Virus record (IMG/VR): IMGVR_UViG_3300009705_000056
Location: 1 to 34,636 of that record
DNA from: a virus
Direction: 5' to 3' (one strand)
Length of the DNA: 34,636 nucleotides
The notes under the pieces were generated by a model, which made no database searches, was not told the DNA's origin, and saw only the letters and a list, made by a program, of their open reading frames with translations. Below, piece after piece: positions 6,105 to 14,506 of the stretch. The number at the start of each line of letters is the position of its first letter. Positions within the stretch are counted from its first letter, which is position 1. Both the position numbers and the translations under genes were made by a program.

Positions 6105-6579
6105 AGCTCCAGATTATACGGTTATACGTGATACCAGAGAAAGAGAAGGTTATCATTTTAGTAAATTTGATAAATGTCTAGGAATGGTTGTACGTAAGCT
6201 AGATACCGGTGATTATACCTTAGTTGGTTTAGAAGATAAAATATGTATAGAACGAAAGGGCTGTGTTGAAGAGGTAGCGATAAACTTTGGAAAGAAGAAA
6301 AAACAGTTTCTTGCAGAGATAGAAAGAATGCAAGAGTTTCCTCATAGGTTTATTCTTTTAGAATTTACATTAGAAGATCTTATGAAGTTTCCGCAAGATA
6401 CAAGGATACCCAATAAGAGTAGCGTCAAGATAACTGGGAAATATATTTTACGAACATTAATGGAATTTCAAGTAAACGATGATGTCCATGTCGTTTTTTG
6501 TGGCGATAAGCACAATGCTTTTCTATATGCTAATAGCTTATTCAAAAGAATAAATAGTAAGTATGAAAGGAAGCAATGA
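6097..6579 (+). CDS. ERCC4-fold nuclease
   Basis: 160 residues with the ERCC4 (XPF/MUS81) catalytic core. DTRERE (residues 12-17), LDTGDYTL (35-42) and IERKG (51-55), followed by acidic CVEEV, reproduce the GD-x(n)-ERK-x3-D/E active-site pattern, with Glu in the last position. The rest completes an alpha/beta nuclease domain (RFILLEFTLEDL; HVVFCGDKHNAF). There is no helix-hairpin-helix tail. Family members cut branched or flap DNA, so a role in resolving recombination or replication intermediates before packaging is plausible. It overlaps both neighbours, within a run HNH, ERCC4, ClpP-like, terminase. Confidence 0.85.
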   Translation: MAKAPDYTVIRDTREREGYHFSKFDKCLGMVVRKLDTGDYTLVGLEDKICIERKGCVEEVAINFGKKKKQFLAEIERMQEFPHRFILLEFTLEDLMKFPQDTRIPNKSSVKITGKYILRTLMEFQVNDDVHVVFCGDKHNAFLYANSLFKRINSKYERKQ

Positions 6580-7235
6580 TGGAATTTACAGATGTAATAG
6601 GAGATATACACTCATACAATATAAATATTAAATCTCGTGAGATATATCTTCATAGCCATATCGGTAACGAAGACGAAGATCCGGGTATTGAATATAAGAT
6701 GGCCTCCAAGTTTATCAAGAATATACGAACGCTTGATAGTATTAACAGTAGACCTATTCTCATACATATGTTGAGCGTTGGAGGTGACTGGCAAAGTGGC
6801 ATGGCTATTTATGATGCTATAACAATGTGTAAGTCATTTGTGTCTACTGTTGTTTATGGACAAGCTGAATCTATGAGTAGTATTGTATTGCAAGCATCAG
6901 ATAATCGTGTAATGACTACTCATTCTTATTTTATGTCGCATTACGGTAACGGTGGTTATGAGGGTAACTATCTTGATGTACAGGCGGCAAGCAAATACGA
7001 TAAATATTGTTGCGATGTAATGTTAGACATATACTCAAGTGCCTTTATAAAATCTAAGGTTTTTAAAGAGAGCTATAAAGGTGGAACAATAGACAAAGCC
7101 AGAAACTATATCACGAGAAAGATGAAAAACGGAGATTGGTATTTAAGTGCTTGTGGTGCTGTAGATCATGGTTTTGCAGATTATATACTCGGCAGTAAGT
7201 ATGACTTAGATAGTGTAAAAAATGAAGGCAAGTAA
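6576..7235 (+). CDS. ClpP-like serine protease
   Basis: 219 residues of the ClpP/crotonase-like protease fold. SVGGDWQSG (67-75) is the oxyanion and strand region, GQAESMSS (95-102) carries the nucleophile Ser99, and YFMSHYG places the catalytic His at 122. ALDHGFADYI-type sequence near the C-terminus (AVDHGFADYIL) is the family's conserved closing motif, and the third catalytic residue lies between. Phage ClpP-like proteins usually act as head-maturation proteases, but those are generally encoded after the portal. Here the gene precedes and overlaps the terminase, and another protease candidate is fused to the scaffold. Its target is therefore open. Confidence 0.88.
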   Translation: MMEFTDVIGDIHSYNINIKSREIYLHSHIGNEDEDPGIEYKMASKFIKNIRTLDSINSRPILIHMLSVGGDWQSGMAIYDAITMCKSFVSTVVYGQAESMSSIVLQASDNRVMTTHSYFMSHYGNGGYEGNYLDVQAASKYDKYCCDVMLDIYSSAFIKSKVFKESYKGGTIDKARNYITRKMKNGDWYLSACGAVDHGFADYILGSKYDLDSVKNEGK

Positions 7236-9201
7236 ATTAATTGAAATAAACGATGCTTGGTTGGGATTGGATGTGCCTGAAAGGGATATATTCAATCCTA
7301 TGTCTATTATATCGCCGGACGATGATGACTTCCATTTAAAGGTGACTTGGTTATTGTCAAAGCCAGAATACTTTTCCTTTATATGTTATCATATGTTTAA
7401 CATTAAGATTCTACCGTCACAAGCATTAATGTTGCATGAGATGTGGAACCGAAAATTTCCTATGTTAATTCCTTCGCGTGGATTTGGGAAATCATTTATT
7501 CTATCTTTGTATGCTATTTTAAGATGTATATTATTACCAAATCGTAAAGTTGTAGTGGTCGGTGCTGCGTTTAGACAATCTAAAGTTCTTTTTGAATATA
7601 TGGAGACCATATGGCATAACTCTCCAATACTACGAAGTATTTGCGATGTCAATAGCGGTCCAAGAAGAGAGACAGACCGTTGTGTTATGCGTCTTAATGG
7701 TAGTCGAGTAACTTGTTTACCGCTTGGTGATGGTCAGAAGATTCGTGGCCAGAGAGCAAATGATATTCTTGCCGATGAATTTGCTTCTATTCCTCGTGAT
7801 ATCTTCGAAACTGTTGTGGCTGGGTTCGGTGTTGTTAAAGCGGAGCCGATTGATAATGTGCAACGTGTAGCGGCGATAAAAAGAGCTAAAGAGTTAGGTG
7901 TTAAACTAAATGATGAGGGCGACCATCTAGAAAGCAAGGACAACCAAATCATACTTTCTGGAACTGCGTATTATGATTTTAACCATTTTGCTGCTTATTG
8001 GAAGAAGTGGAAATCTATTATAAAAAGCGGTGGTAATAAAAATAAGCTTAGAGATGTGTTCGGTGGCGAAGATCCGCCGAAAGAATTCGACTGGACTCAA
8101 TATTCTATTATACGCATCCCATTTGAGCTTCTTCCCGAGGGCTTCATGGATGCCGCCCACGTCGCTCGATCAAAAGCTACGGTACATGCGGGCATTTATA
8201 TGATGGAGTACGGTGCGTGCTTTACTAGGGACTCTCAGGGCTTCTTCAAGCGTACTCTCATAGAATCATGCGTTAGTTCTGACTTAGAACCTATTAAGAA
8301 TAGTAGTGGTCAGGATATTGTCTTTGAAGCAAAGTTGATAGGTGATACAAACAAAAAATATGTGTTCGGTGTTGACCCTGCCTCCGAAGTTGATAATTTT
8401 AGTATTGTTGTTATCGAATTAAATGGTGATCATAGAAGAATTGTTCATTGCTGGACGACTACTCGTGCTGACCATAAAGAAAAGGTTAAAAGAGGGTTTG
8501 TTTCTGATAACGATTTTTATTCTTATTGTGCAAGGAAGATACGAGACTTAATGAGATTGTTCCCATGTGTACATGTTGCTATGGACGCTCAAGGTGGCGG
8601 CATTGCCGTTATGGAATCTCTTCATGATAAAGACAAGGTTAGGGATGGCGAGGTTCCAATTTGGCCGATAATAGATCCCGATAAAGAGCAGGATACCGAT
8701 GGCGAACGTGGACTGCATATTCTTGAGATGTGTCAGTTTGCTAGATACGAATGGCTGGAGGAAGCTAACCATGGTTTAAGGAAAGACTTCGAAGATAAGG
8801 TTGTTCTTTTCCCTCGTTATGATGCTATCAGCATCGGACTGTCTAATGTGGAAGACGAAATAAAGGGTAGGCAGTATGATACTCTTGAAGAATGTGTCGT
8901 AGAAATAGAAGAACTCAAAGATGAATTAGCTATGATCCAAATGACAGAAACGCAGTCTGGTCGTGCTAGATGGGATACTCCAGAAATCATTGTGGCGGCA
9001 GGTAAGAAAAGCAAAGTCCGTAAGGACCGTTACTCTTCATTGATAATGGCTAATATGGCTGCAAGAAAGATTGATAGAACGCCCGAAACTCCAGATTATG
9101 TATTTTATGGAGGCTTCGCTACGTTTACAGACGCTAAACCAACAGGTGAAATGTTTACTGGTCCAAGTTGGTTCACAGATGGAATGCAGGATGTATATTA
9201 G
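7222..9201 (+). CDS. terminase large subunit
   Basis: A 659-residue DNA-packaging motor. ATPase: Walker A SRGFGKS (85-91), Walker B ILADEF (182-187) with Asp185/Glu186, and the coupling motif SGTA (246-249). RNase H-like nuclease: FGVDPASEVDNFS (Asp385), VAMDAQGGG (Asp454) and KDRYSS (Asp601) supply the three metal-binding acidic residues. Length and motif order fit T4 gp17-type enzymes. It overlaps the ClpP-like gene by 14 bases. A gap with a promoter-like motif separates it from the portal gene. It binds the portal ring on the procapsid and cuts and pumps DNA. Confidence 0.95.
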   Translation: MKASKLIEINDAWLGLDVPERDIFNPMSIISPDDDDFHLKVTWLLSKPEYFSFICYHMFNIKILPSQALMLHEMWNRKFPMLIPSRGFGKSFILSLYAILRCILLPNRKVVVVGAAFRQSKVLFEYMETIWHNSPILRSICDVNSGPRRETDRCVMRLNGSRVTCLPLGDGQKIRGQRANDILADEFASIPRDIFETVVAGFGVVKAEPIDNVQRVAAIKRAKELGVKLNDEGDHLESKDNQIILSGTAYYDFNHFAAYWKKWKSIIKSGGNKNKLRDVFGGEDPPKEFDWTQYSIIRIPFELLPEGFMDAAHVARSKATVHAGIYMMEYGACFTRDSQGFFKRTLIESCVSSDLEPIKNSSGQDIVFEAKLIGDTNKKYVFGVDPASEVDNFSIVVIELNGDHRRIVHCWTTTRADHKEKVKRGFVSDNDFYSYCARKIRDLMRLFPCVHVAMDAQGGGIAVMESLHDKDKVRDGEVPIWPIIDPDKEQDTDGERGLHILEMCQFARYEWLEEANHGLRKDFEDKVVLFPRYDAISIGLSNVEDEIKGRQYDTLEECVVEIEELKDELAMIQMTETQSGRARWDTPEIIVAAGKKSKVRKDRYSSLIMANMAARKIDRTPETPDYVFYGGFATFTDAKPTGEMFTGPSWFTDGMQDVY

Positions 9202-9206
9202 TTTTT

Positions 9207-9216
9207 GTGTATAGTA
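9207..9216 (+). promoter_or_regulatory. candidate phage promoter motif before the portal gene
   Basis: GTGTATAGTA preceded by a T-run (GTTTTT). It shares GTGTATANTA with intergenic sites at 2052, 17699 and 31397, and nearly with 11318. No -35-like hexamer lies at the right distance. It is 68 bases upstream of the portal start. With a gp55-type sigma factor in the genome, a -10-only late promoter is plausible. Confidence 0.5.
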
Positions 9217-9222
9217 CCATAG

Positions 9223-9265
9223 ACAATTTAATTCCAATTCAATTGATTTGAAAACAATTTAATTC
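9223..9265. repeat. 12-base direct repeat before the portal gene
   Basis: ACAATTTAATTC occurs at 9223-9234 and again at 9254-9265, separated by 19 AT-rich bases. It lies in the leader between the promoter-like motif and the portal ribosome-binding site, so it could be an operator or a leader element. In such AT-rich DNA part of the similarity may be chance. Confidence 0.5.
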
Positions 9266-9283
9266 ATAGTCAAGGGCATACAA

Positions 9284-11284
9284 ATGAGCGATAAAGATAA
9301 GACACAGTCTGTGGTTACTTGGAATGAAAACGATAGTGCTAGTAAAGAAAATGCCATGGCGGAATTTTCAGAAGCTATGGATAGTTATCACGGTGTGTCT
9401 AAGGGTAACCATAGAAGTTTCCTTGAGAAAACCAAGGGTGGCCATAGAGATTTTCTTGATATTGAACCAAATAAGTCTGTGCGTCCTGGGTTTAATCATA
9501 GTGATTATTATGCTTTTAGGTCAAACGAACAAGTACCAACGGAAAAGAAAAAAGCCATTAGTATGTGTATGCAGGCATACGACAAAGTTGGCATTATTAG
9601 AAATATTATTGATTTGATGGGAGATTTTGGTAGTCAGGGCATTAATGTAGTTCATGAGAATCCTAGTGTGGAGAAATTTTTCCAAGCTTGGTTCAAGAAG
9701 GTTGACGGTAAAGAAAGGTCTGAGCGATTCTTGAATAACTTGTATAGGACCGGTCAGGTGTTTGTCTACAAAAGTGATGCTAAGGTTACTCCTAAAATAG
9801 TTAAGCACATTAAGAGTATAGCTAATGACATAACCGTTAGAGCCCCTAATACTAAAAAGGGTATATTGCCTTGGAGGTATAATTTTCTCAATCCTTTGAA
9901 CATTGAACTTAAGGACGGAGACATCAATATGATGATGGGGAGAGCTTCTTATGAGATAGAAACCCCCGCCTTTTTGGACAATTTTAGTAAAGATATGTCC
10001 TCAATGGTTACATACAATACTCTGCCTCCAAATATAAAGCAAGCTATAAAACGAAAAGATAAGAGAATACCGTTAGATGATACTAAGCTATCGGTTTATT
10101 ATTACAAGAAGGATGATTGGCAGCAATGGGCGAACCCTCTTGTTTATGCCATTCTTGACGATATTATTATGCTTGAAAAGATGCGTTTGGCGGATCTCTC
10201 AGCGTTGGATGGTGCTATTTCCAATATCAGATTATGGACACTGGGAGACCTCGAACACAAGATTCTACCAACCAAGGCTGGTGTTGACAAGCTAAAAAAT
10301 GTTTTAGCATCAGATACCGGTGGGGGCACTATGGAACTCATTTGGGGTCCAGAATTGAAATACACAGAATCGAATAGTATGGTATATAAATTTCTTGGTT
10401 CTGAAAAGTATGTGTCTGTATTAAACTCTATCTATGCAGGTCTTGGTGTCCCTCCGACTCTTACGGGGATGGCTGGTCAATCTGGTGGATTCACTAATAA
10501 CTTCATTTCTCTTAAGACGCTTGTTGAACGCTTACAATATGGTAGAGATCAACTGATTAAGTTCTGGGAGAAGGAATTCGATATCGTTCGAAGATCTATG
10601 GGTTTCAGCAAATCAGCTCACATTACTTTTGATCAGATGAGCCTAACAGATGAGGGATCAGAGAAGAAATTACTGTTAGAACTTGCTGATAGAGACATTA
10701 TTAGTCATGAGACTATTCTAGAGAGATTTAAGGAGATCCCTGCTGTCGAGAAAATGCGTCTCAAGAGAGAAGTCAAGGTTAGAGATAATGATCGTAATCC
10801 AGATAAAGTAGGGCCGTATCATCCACCTAAAGAAGATGAGATGGAATATCAGCAGCCAAAGGATAATAAGAATGGTCGTCCTAAATTTAAAAAGGATGAA
10901 ATCAAAAGGAAGCCTCGTCGTGACAAGCCTAAAACTAAGCCTGGGGTAGCTAATCTGTTTATATGGGCTAACAATACATTTGACAGGGTGTCTACTCTTA
11001 TCAATTCTGCACACTTAGGTGTGAAGGGTAAAAAGGATGCAAGACATCTAACAAAAGCAGACATTATAGGGCTAGAGCCAATAAAACTCCACGCATTTAC
11101 CAATATAGAGGTGATGTCGGAGGTTACTGATGAGTCTATAAATATAGCACTTAGCTCTGAACAAGCAATCCCTAAAGATTTCGATAATATGCTGAAAACC
11201 CATTCTATAAACATAAAGAGTATGAATGCAGATGAGTATAAAAAGGCAGTTATCGCTCTGTATGTAGAGTATGTATTGGGTTAA
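9284..11284 (+). CDS. portal protein
   Basis: A 666-residue portal (head-tail vertex) protein, assigned from pattern and position directly after the large terminase. The central part is typical: NPLVYAILDDIIMLEKMRLA, then DGAISNIRLW and YAGLGVPPTLTGMAG, then NFISLKTLVERLQYGRDQLIKFW, as in T4 gp20-like and other portals (wing and stem helices). A basic, Lys/Pro-rich segment at about 510-555 follows, then a C-terminal helical region. Start is the ATG with CAAGGG upstream. It should form the dodecameric ring on which the capsid assembles and through which DNA passes. Confidence 0.88.
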   Translation: MSDKDKTQSVVTWNENDSASKENAMAEFSEAMDSYHGVSKGNHRSFLEKTKGGHRDFLDIEPNKSVRPGFNHSDYYAFRSNEQVPTEKKKAISMCMQAYDKVGIIRNIIDLMGDFGSQGINVVHENPSVEKFFQAWFKKVDGKERSERFLNNLYRTGQVFVYKSDAKVTPKIVKHIKSIANDITVRAPNTKKGILPWRYNFLNPLNIELKDGDINMMMGRASYEIETPAFLDNFSKDMSSMVTYNTLPPNIKQAIKRKDKRIPLDDTKLSVYYYKKDDWQQWANPLVYAILDDIIMLEKMRLADLSALDGAISNIRLWTLGDLEHKILPTKAGVDKLKNVLASDTGGGTMELIWGPELKYTESNSMVYKFLGSEKYVSVLNSIYAGLGVPPTLTGMAGQSGGFTNNFISLKTLVERLQYGRDQLIKFWEKEFDIVRRSMGFSKSAHITFDQMSLTDEGSEKKLLLELADRDIISHETILERFKEIPAVEKMRLKREVKVRDNDRNPDKVGPYHPPKEDEMEYQQPKDNKNGRPKFKKDEIKRKPRRDKPKTKPGVANLFIWANNTFDRVSTLINSAHLGVKGKKDARHLTKADIIGLEPIKLHAFTNIEVMSEVTDESINIALSSEQAIPKDFDNMLKTHSINIKSMNADEYKKAVIALYVEYVLG

Positions 11285-11317
11285 AAGGGAGGTATTTCTA
11301 AATAAAAACAGTTTTTC

Positions 11318-11327
11318 GTGTATACTT
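11318..11327 (+). promoter_or_regulatory. candidate phage promoter motif before the protease/scaffold gene
   Basis: GTGTATACTT preceded by GTTTTTC. It is a one- to two-base variant of the GTGTATANTA motif, in the short gap between portal and protease/scaffold genes, 18 bases before the start codon. That is close, but the site GAGGT falls between it and the ATG. No -35 box is seen. Confidence 0.4.
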
Positions 11328-11344
11328 TTATAGAGGTAATAACT

Positions 11345-12802
11345 ATGAAAAAAATACAAATATTCGATAGAGAAACAGAAGACGGAATTTCTGATTCAGT
11401 TAGTAGCCAAGCATCGATTGCATACTGCAGTCCTGCTCTTCTTGTTGAACAAGGAGATACAGACCTTTCTTTAGCTACTATTATATCTGCTAACAGTTCA
11501 GGTGGCATCGCAGAAAGTACTGATCTCTATTATCTTGAGTCAGTTCTGGTTTCGACCAATTGGAATGGTAACGACGATGTCTTTATGGCTGATGCTACGT
11601 GGGCAGCAAGAGACACTCCAGTAGACAAACAATTTAACTTTATGCACGATGAAAATGATATCATCGGACATATTATAAGTAGTCGTGTCATTGACGGTGA
11701 GGGTACTGTAATATCTTCCGACACAACGGAGCCTCCAAGTAATTTTGATATTATAACCAAGGCCGTACTATATAATAGTTGGACAGACGTAGAGAACAAA
11801 ACCAGAATGGGCAATATCATTGCTGAGATTAAAGCGGGCGAATGGTTTGTTTCGATGGAATGTTCTTTTGCTGGTTTTGATTATTCTGTGATAGACGATT
11901 TGGGGAATCAACATGTCGTAACAAGAGATAGCGAATCGGCATTTTTAACCAAGCACTTGAGGGCCTATGGAGGCTCTGGAAAATACGAAGGATACAAAGT
12001 AGGTCGTGCCCTGCGTGATATTTCGTTTTCAGGAAAGGGTCTGGTATCAAATCCAGCTAACCCAAGAAGTATAATTTTAAACTCTAAAAGTATCGCTTTT
12101 AGCGTGGATTCATCTAGTTTTATAGGAGACTTAAAAATGTCCGATTCCAAGATTTTGGAAGAACAAATTAGTGAAATCAAATCTGAACTTACTCAAGCTA
12201 ATGAGACAATTAAAGAATTGAAAGCAGAAGCCGCCAAGGCTGAAGTATTATCTTCTGACATTGAAACTCTTGAAGCTTCCGTTAAGGGAAAAGAAGAGAT
12301 TATCGCTGGTTTGGAAGAAAAGATTAGCACATCTGAAACTGAAGTGAGTGAACTCACTGCTTCTCTTGAAGCATCTAAAACAGAACTGACTGCTAGCCAA
12401 TACGAAGTTAAGAAACGTGACGAAGAACTTGACGAAGTCAAGAAACGCGAAAAAGACAATAAGCGAAAAGCCGCACTTGTCGAAGCTGGCATGGAATCCA
12501 GTGATGCGGAAGCAAATCTTGCTTCATTTGAAGCGTTAGACGATGAAGCTTTTGACGCTGTGATTAGTCTTTATGCTACTAAAAACACTGTTGTTGCTGA
12601 AGAAGCAACGAGCACAGAAGAAGCTGATGAAACACAAGCATCAGAAGAAACCGAAGAAGCAATCGAAACTCCTGAAGAAGTATTTGAAGATGTCGTATCT
12701 GAAGATGCTACTTTGGTTGTTGCCGAAAAAGACGAAGCCACAGAGGCTATGTCAGCTAGAGCAGATTTGTCTGACTGGATTTCTGGTAGACTCAACAAGT
12801 AA
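11345..12802 (+). CDS. prohead protease fused to scaffold
   Basis: 485 residues, starting at the ATG with GAGGT 8 bases upstream. Residues ~60-240 look like a capsid-assembly protease: FNFMHDENDIIGHI gives a candidate catalytic His101, and EWFVSMECSFAGFDY a candidate Ser170, in the order and spacing of herpes-type prohead proteases (His ... Ser). Residues ~265-410 are a long charged coiled coil (SELTQANETIKELKAEAAKA), the form expected of a scaffold. An acidic Glu/Ala/Thr-rich linker and a short C-terminal helix (ARADLSDWISGRLNK), a likely capsid-binding tail, follow. Position between portal and capsid genes is the classic site. The protease assignment rests on motifs seen by eye. Confidence 0.8.
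   Translation: MKKIQIFDRETEDGISDSVSSQASIAYCSPALLVEQGDTDLSLATIISANSSGGIAESTDLYYLESVLVSTNWNGNDDVFMADATWAARDTPVDKQFNFMHDENDIIGHIISSRVIDGEGTVISSDTTEPPSNFDIITKAVLYNSWTDVENKTRMGNIIAEIKAGEWFVSMECSFAGFDYSVIDDLGNQHVVTRDSESAFLTKHLRAYGGSGKYEGYKVGRALRDISFSGKGLVSNPANPRSIILNSKSIAFSVDSSSFIGDLKMSDSKILEEQISEIKSELTQANETIKELKAEAAKAEVLSSDIETLEASVKGKEEIIAGLEEKISTSETEVSELTASLEASKTELTASQYEVKKRDEELDEVKKREKDNKRKAALVEAGMESSDAEANLASFEALDDEAFDAVISLYATKNTVVAEEATSTEEADETQASEETEEAIETPEEVFEDVVSEDATLVVAEKDEATEAMSARADLSDWISGRLNK
12137..12802 (+). CDS. nested in-frame scaffold protein (internal start)
   Basis: Within the protease/scaffold gene, ATG 12137 is in frame and is preceded by AGGAG (12124-12128) with an 8-base gap. 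This is a better ribosome-binding site than that of many genes here. It begins MSDSKILEEQISEIKSEL, exactly where the protease-like domain ends and the coiled coil begins, giving a separate 221-residue scaffold. The arrangement is the same as lambda C/Nu3, where the scaffold is made from an internal start. Expression is inferred from the site and the domain boundary. Confidence 0.7.
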   Translation: MSDSKILEEQISEIKSELTQANETIKELKAEAAKAEVLSSDIETLEASVKGKEEIIAGLEEKISTSETEVSELTASLEASKTELTASQYEVKKRDEELDEVKKREKDNKRKAALVEAGMESSDAEANLASFEALDDEAFDAVISLYATKNTVVAEEATSTEEADETQASEETEEAIETPEEVFEDVVSEDATLVVAEKDEATEAMSARADLSDWISGRLNK

Positions 12803-12837
12803 TAATAACCATTTTTCTTATATAGGAGAAATAAAAC

Positions 12838-13332
12838 ATGGCTCTTAAAGCAGATAGACACGTAGAAACTACTGATATTTCATTTTTCTACAACGCAGGC
12901 ACTGCTACTCGTGGTGGCGTTGCTATATACGATGGAAATCAACTTGCATCTGGTGCAGCAATGGACCAGGGTGAGAACCTCGTAAAGTACGCAACGGCTG
13001 TAGACACAAGCATTCCCGTTGGTATCCTTTTAAACGATGTTGTAAACAAAGACTTGACACGAACTCATCTGAACCAACATAAAGATGAAGTTCAGAAGGG
13101 TGGCAAGGTCACCATTATGACTCGTGGTACTGTTGTAACTAATATGATTACAGGTACTCCGACCCCTGGTGCTTTGGCTTATGCTAGCACGACTGGAACA
13201 ATTGGTGTTTCGGCTGGAAGTACCTCTATTGCTTCCGGCAACCTTTGTGTTGGCCGTTGGATGAGTCGTAAAGATTCTGATGGCTATGCCAAGCTGCATG
13301 TTAACCTTCCTAATCATGGTCCAGTGGCTTAA
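12838..13332 (+). CDS. capsid decoration-like protein
   Basis: 164 residues, with AGGAGA upstream of the ATG. The beta-rich sequence (TRGGVAIYDGNQLASGAAMD; VGILLNDVVN; GGKVTIMTRGTVVTNMI; GALAYASTTGTIGV) follows the pattern of DUF2190-type head-decoration proteins, in which a value is set, made constant and read out in short strands. It lies immediately before the major capsid protein, the usual position for a decoration or capsid-stabilising protein. Exact family not proven. Confidence 0.75.
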   Translation: MALKADRHVETTDISFFYNAGTATRGGVAIYDGNQLASGAAMDQGENLVKYATAVDTSIPVGILLNDVVNKDLTRTHLNQHKDEVQKGGKVTIMTRGTVVTNMITGTPTPGALAYASTTGTIGVSAGSTSIASGNLCVGRWMSRKDSDGYAKLHVNLPNHGPVA

Positions 13333-13369
13333 GAATTAATCACAACATTATAAAAAAGGAGATCTAAAT

Positions 13370-14374
13370 ATGTCTTATGATAGACCAAGCGAAGAAATTA
13401 TTTCGCTTCTGAAAAGCACTGGCGATTCTGACATCAATATCGCTCTTGCTGCACAAAGAGAATTCGCCAAAGCACTTGAAATGCCCTTGCGTAAAGGTGT
13501 TCTGAGTGGCGATATTCTTGATAACATTTTCGAAGTTATTCCGGTTGAGCCAGGTGCTGGTACTGAGTACCCACTGGACTTGATCTCTCCAGGACTTGAA
13601 GGTGAGCACATTGCTTACACAAATCCTGGTAACGGTAGAATTCCTGAACGAGCCGTCGAAGGTGACTATGTGACCATTCCGACGTATGGTATTACCAGTT
13701 CAATTGACTGGTTGCTGCGTTATGCTCGCGAAGCACGCTGGGACATCGTTTCTCGTGCTACGCAGGTTCTGGAAGCTTCTTTTGTGAAAAAGATGAATGA
13801 CGATGGTTGGCACACATTGCTGGCTGCTGGCGTTGACCGTAACATCCTTGTTTACGATGGCGATGCTACTGCCGGTATGTTTAGCAAGAGATTGATTTCT
13901 CTTATGCAGACTGTTATGCGTCGAAATGCTGGTGGAAATACTGGCACAAGTACTCGTGGTCGTCTGACTGACCTGTATGTCTCTCCAGAAGCTCTGGAAG
14001 ATATTCGTAACTGGGGTCTGGATCAGATCGATGAAGTAAGCCGTCGCGAAATCTATGTTGCATCTGAAGATGGTGCTCCGATTACTCGCGTGTTTGGTGT
14101 TAATCTTATCGATCTTGATGAGCTTGGTGAAGGCCAAGAGTACCAGACGTTCTTTACAGATAGTCTTTCTGGTGCTGTTCAGACTGCCGACCTTGAATTG
14201 GTCGTTGGTCTTGATAAATCATCTAATGATAGTTTTGTTATGCCAGTTAAGCAGCCATTGGAGGTCTTTGAAGATCCCGCACTGCACCGGCATCAACGAG
14301 CTGGATTCTACGGTTGGGCAGAAGTTGGATTTGGCGTTCTGGACAACAGACGCATCCTACTGGGCTCCTTCTAA
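13370..14374 (+). CDS. major capsid protein (HK97-fold)
   Basis: 334 residues, with AAGGAGAT upstream of the ATG, consistent with high expression. N-terminal helical arm, then a body with ERAVEGDYVTIPTYGITSSI (E-loop and spine-helix region), a long spine helix (IVSRATQVLEASFVKKMNDD), GRLTDLYVSPEALEDIRNW (P-domain/A-domain transition seen in many capsid proteins) and a C-terminal A domain. Location after scaffold and decoration genes, and closure of the block by a strong terminator, support the call. The assignment uses gene order and pattern; no close relative is recognised. Confidence 0.88.
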   Translation: MSYDRPSEEIISLLKSTGDSDINIALAAQREFAKALEMPLRKGVLSGDILDNIFEVIPVEPGAGTEYPLDLISPGLEGEHIAYTNPGNGRIPERAVEGDYVTIPTYGITSSIDWLLRYAREARWDIVSRATQVLEASFVKKMNDDGWHTLLAAGVDRNILVYDGDATAGMFSKRLISLMQTVMRRNAGGNTGTSTRGRLTDLYVSPEALEDIRNWGLDQIDEVSRREIYVASEDGAPITRVFGVNLIDLDELGEGQEYQTFFTDSLSGAVQTADLELVVGLDKSSNDSFVMPVKQPLEVFEDPALHRHQRAGFYGWAEVGFGVLDNRRILLGSF

Positions 14375-14394
14375 GAGTCGATTTGTTTATAACG

Positions 14395-14432
14395 AACTAG
14401 GCTCTTTCTGTTATGGATTGAGCCTAGTTTTT
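14395..14432 (+). terminator. intrinsic terminator after the major capsid gene
   Basis: Stem arms AACTAGGCTC (14395-14404) and GAGCCTAGTT (14420-14429) pair perfectly over 10 bases, with a 15-base loop and a T-run (TTTTTT beginning inside the arm). It lies 20 bases after the capsid stop codon and should end most capsid-module transcripts. The remaining gap to 14506 has no clear promoter. Confidence 0.9.
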
Positions 14433-14506
14433 TCTCTAACAATCAAACATACCACGTATTAGGAAGATGTAAGGATACAACAACGATACTCAAATGGTGA
14501 GCAAAT

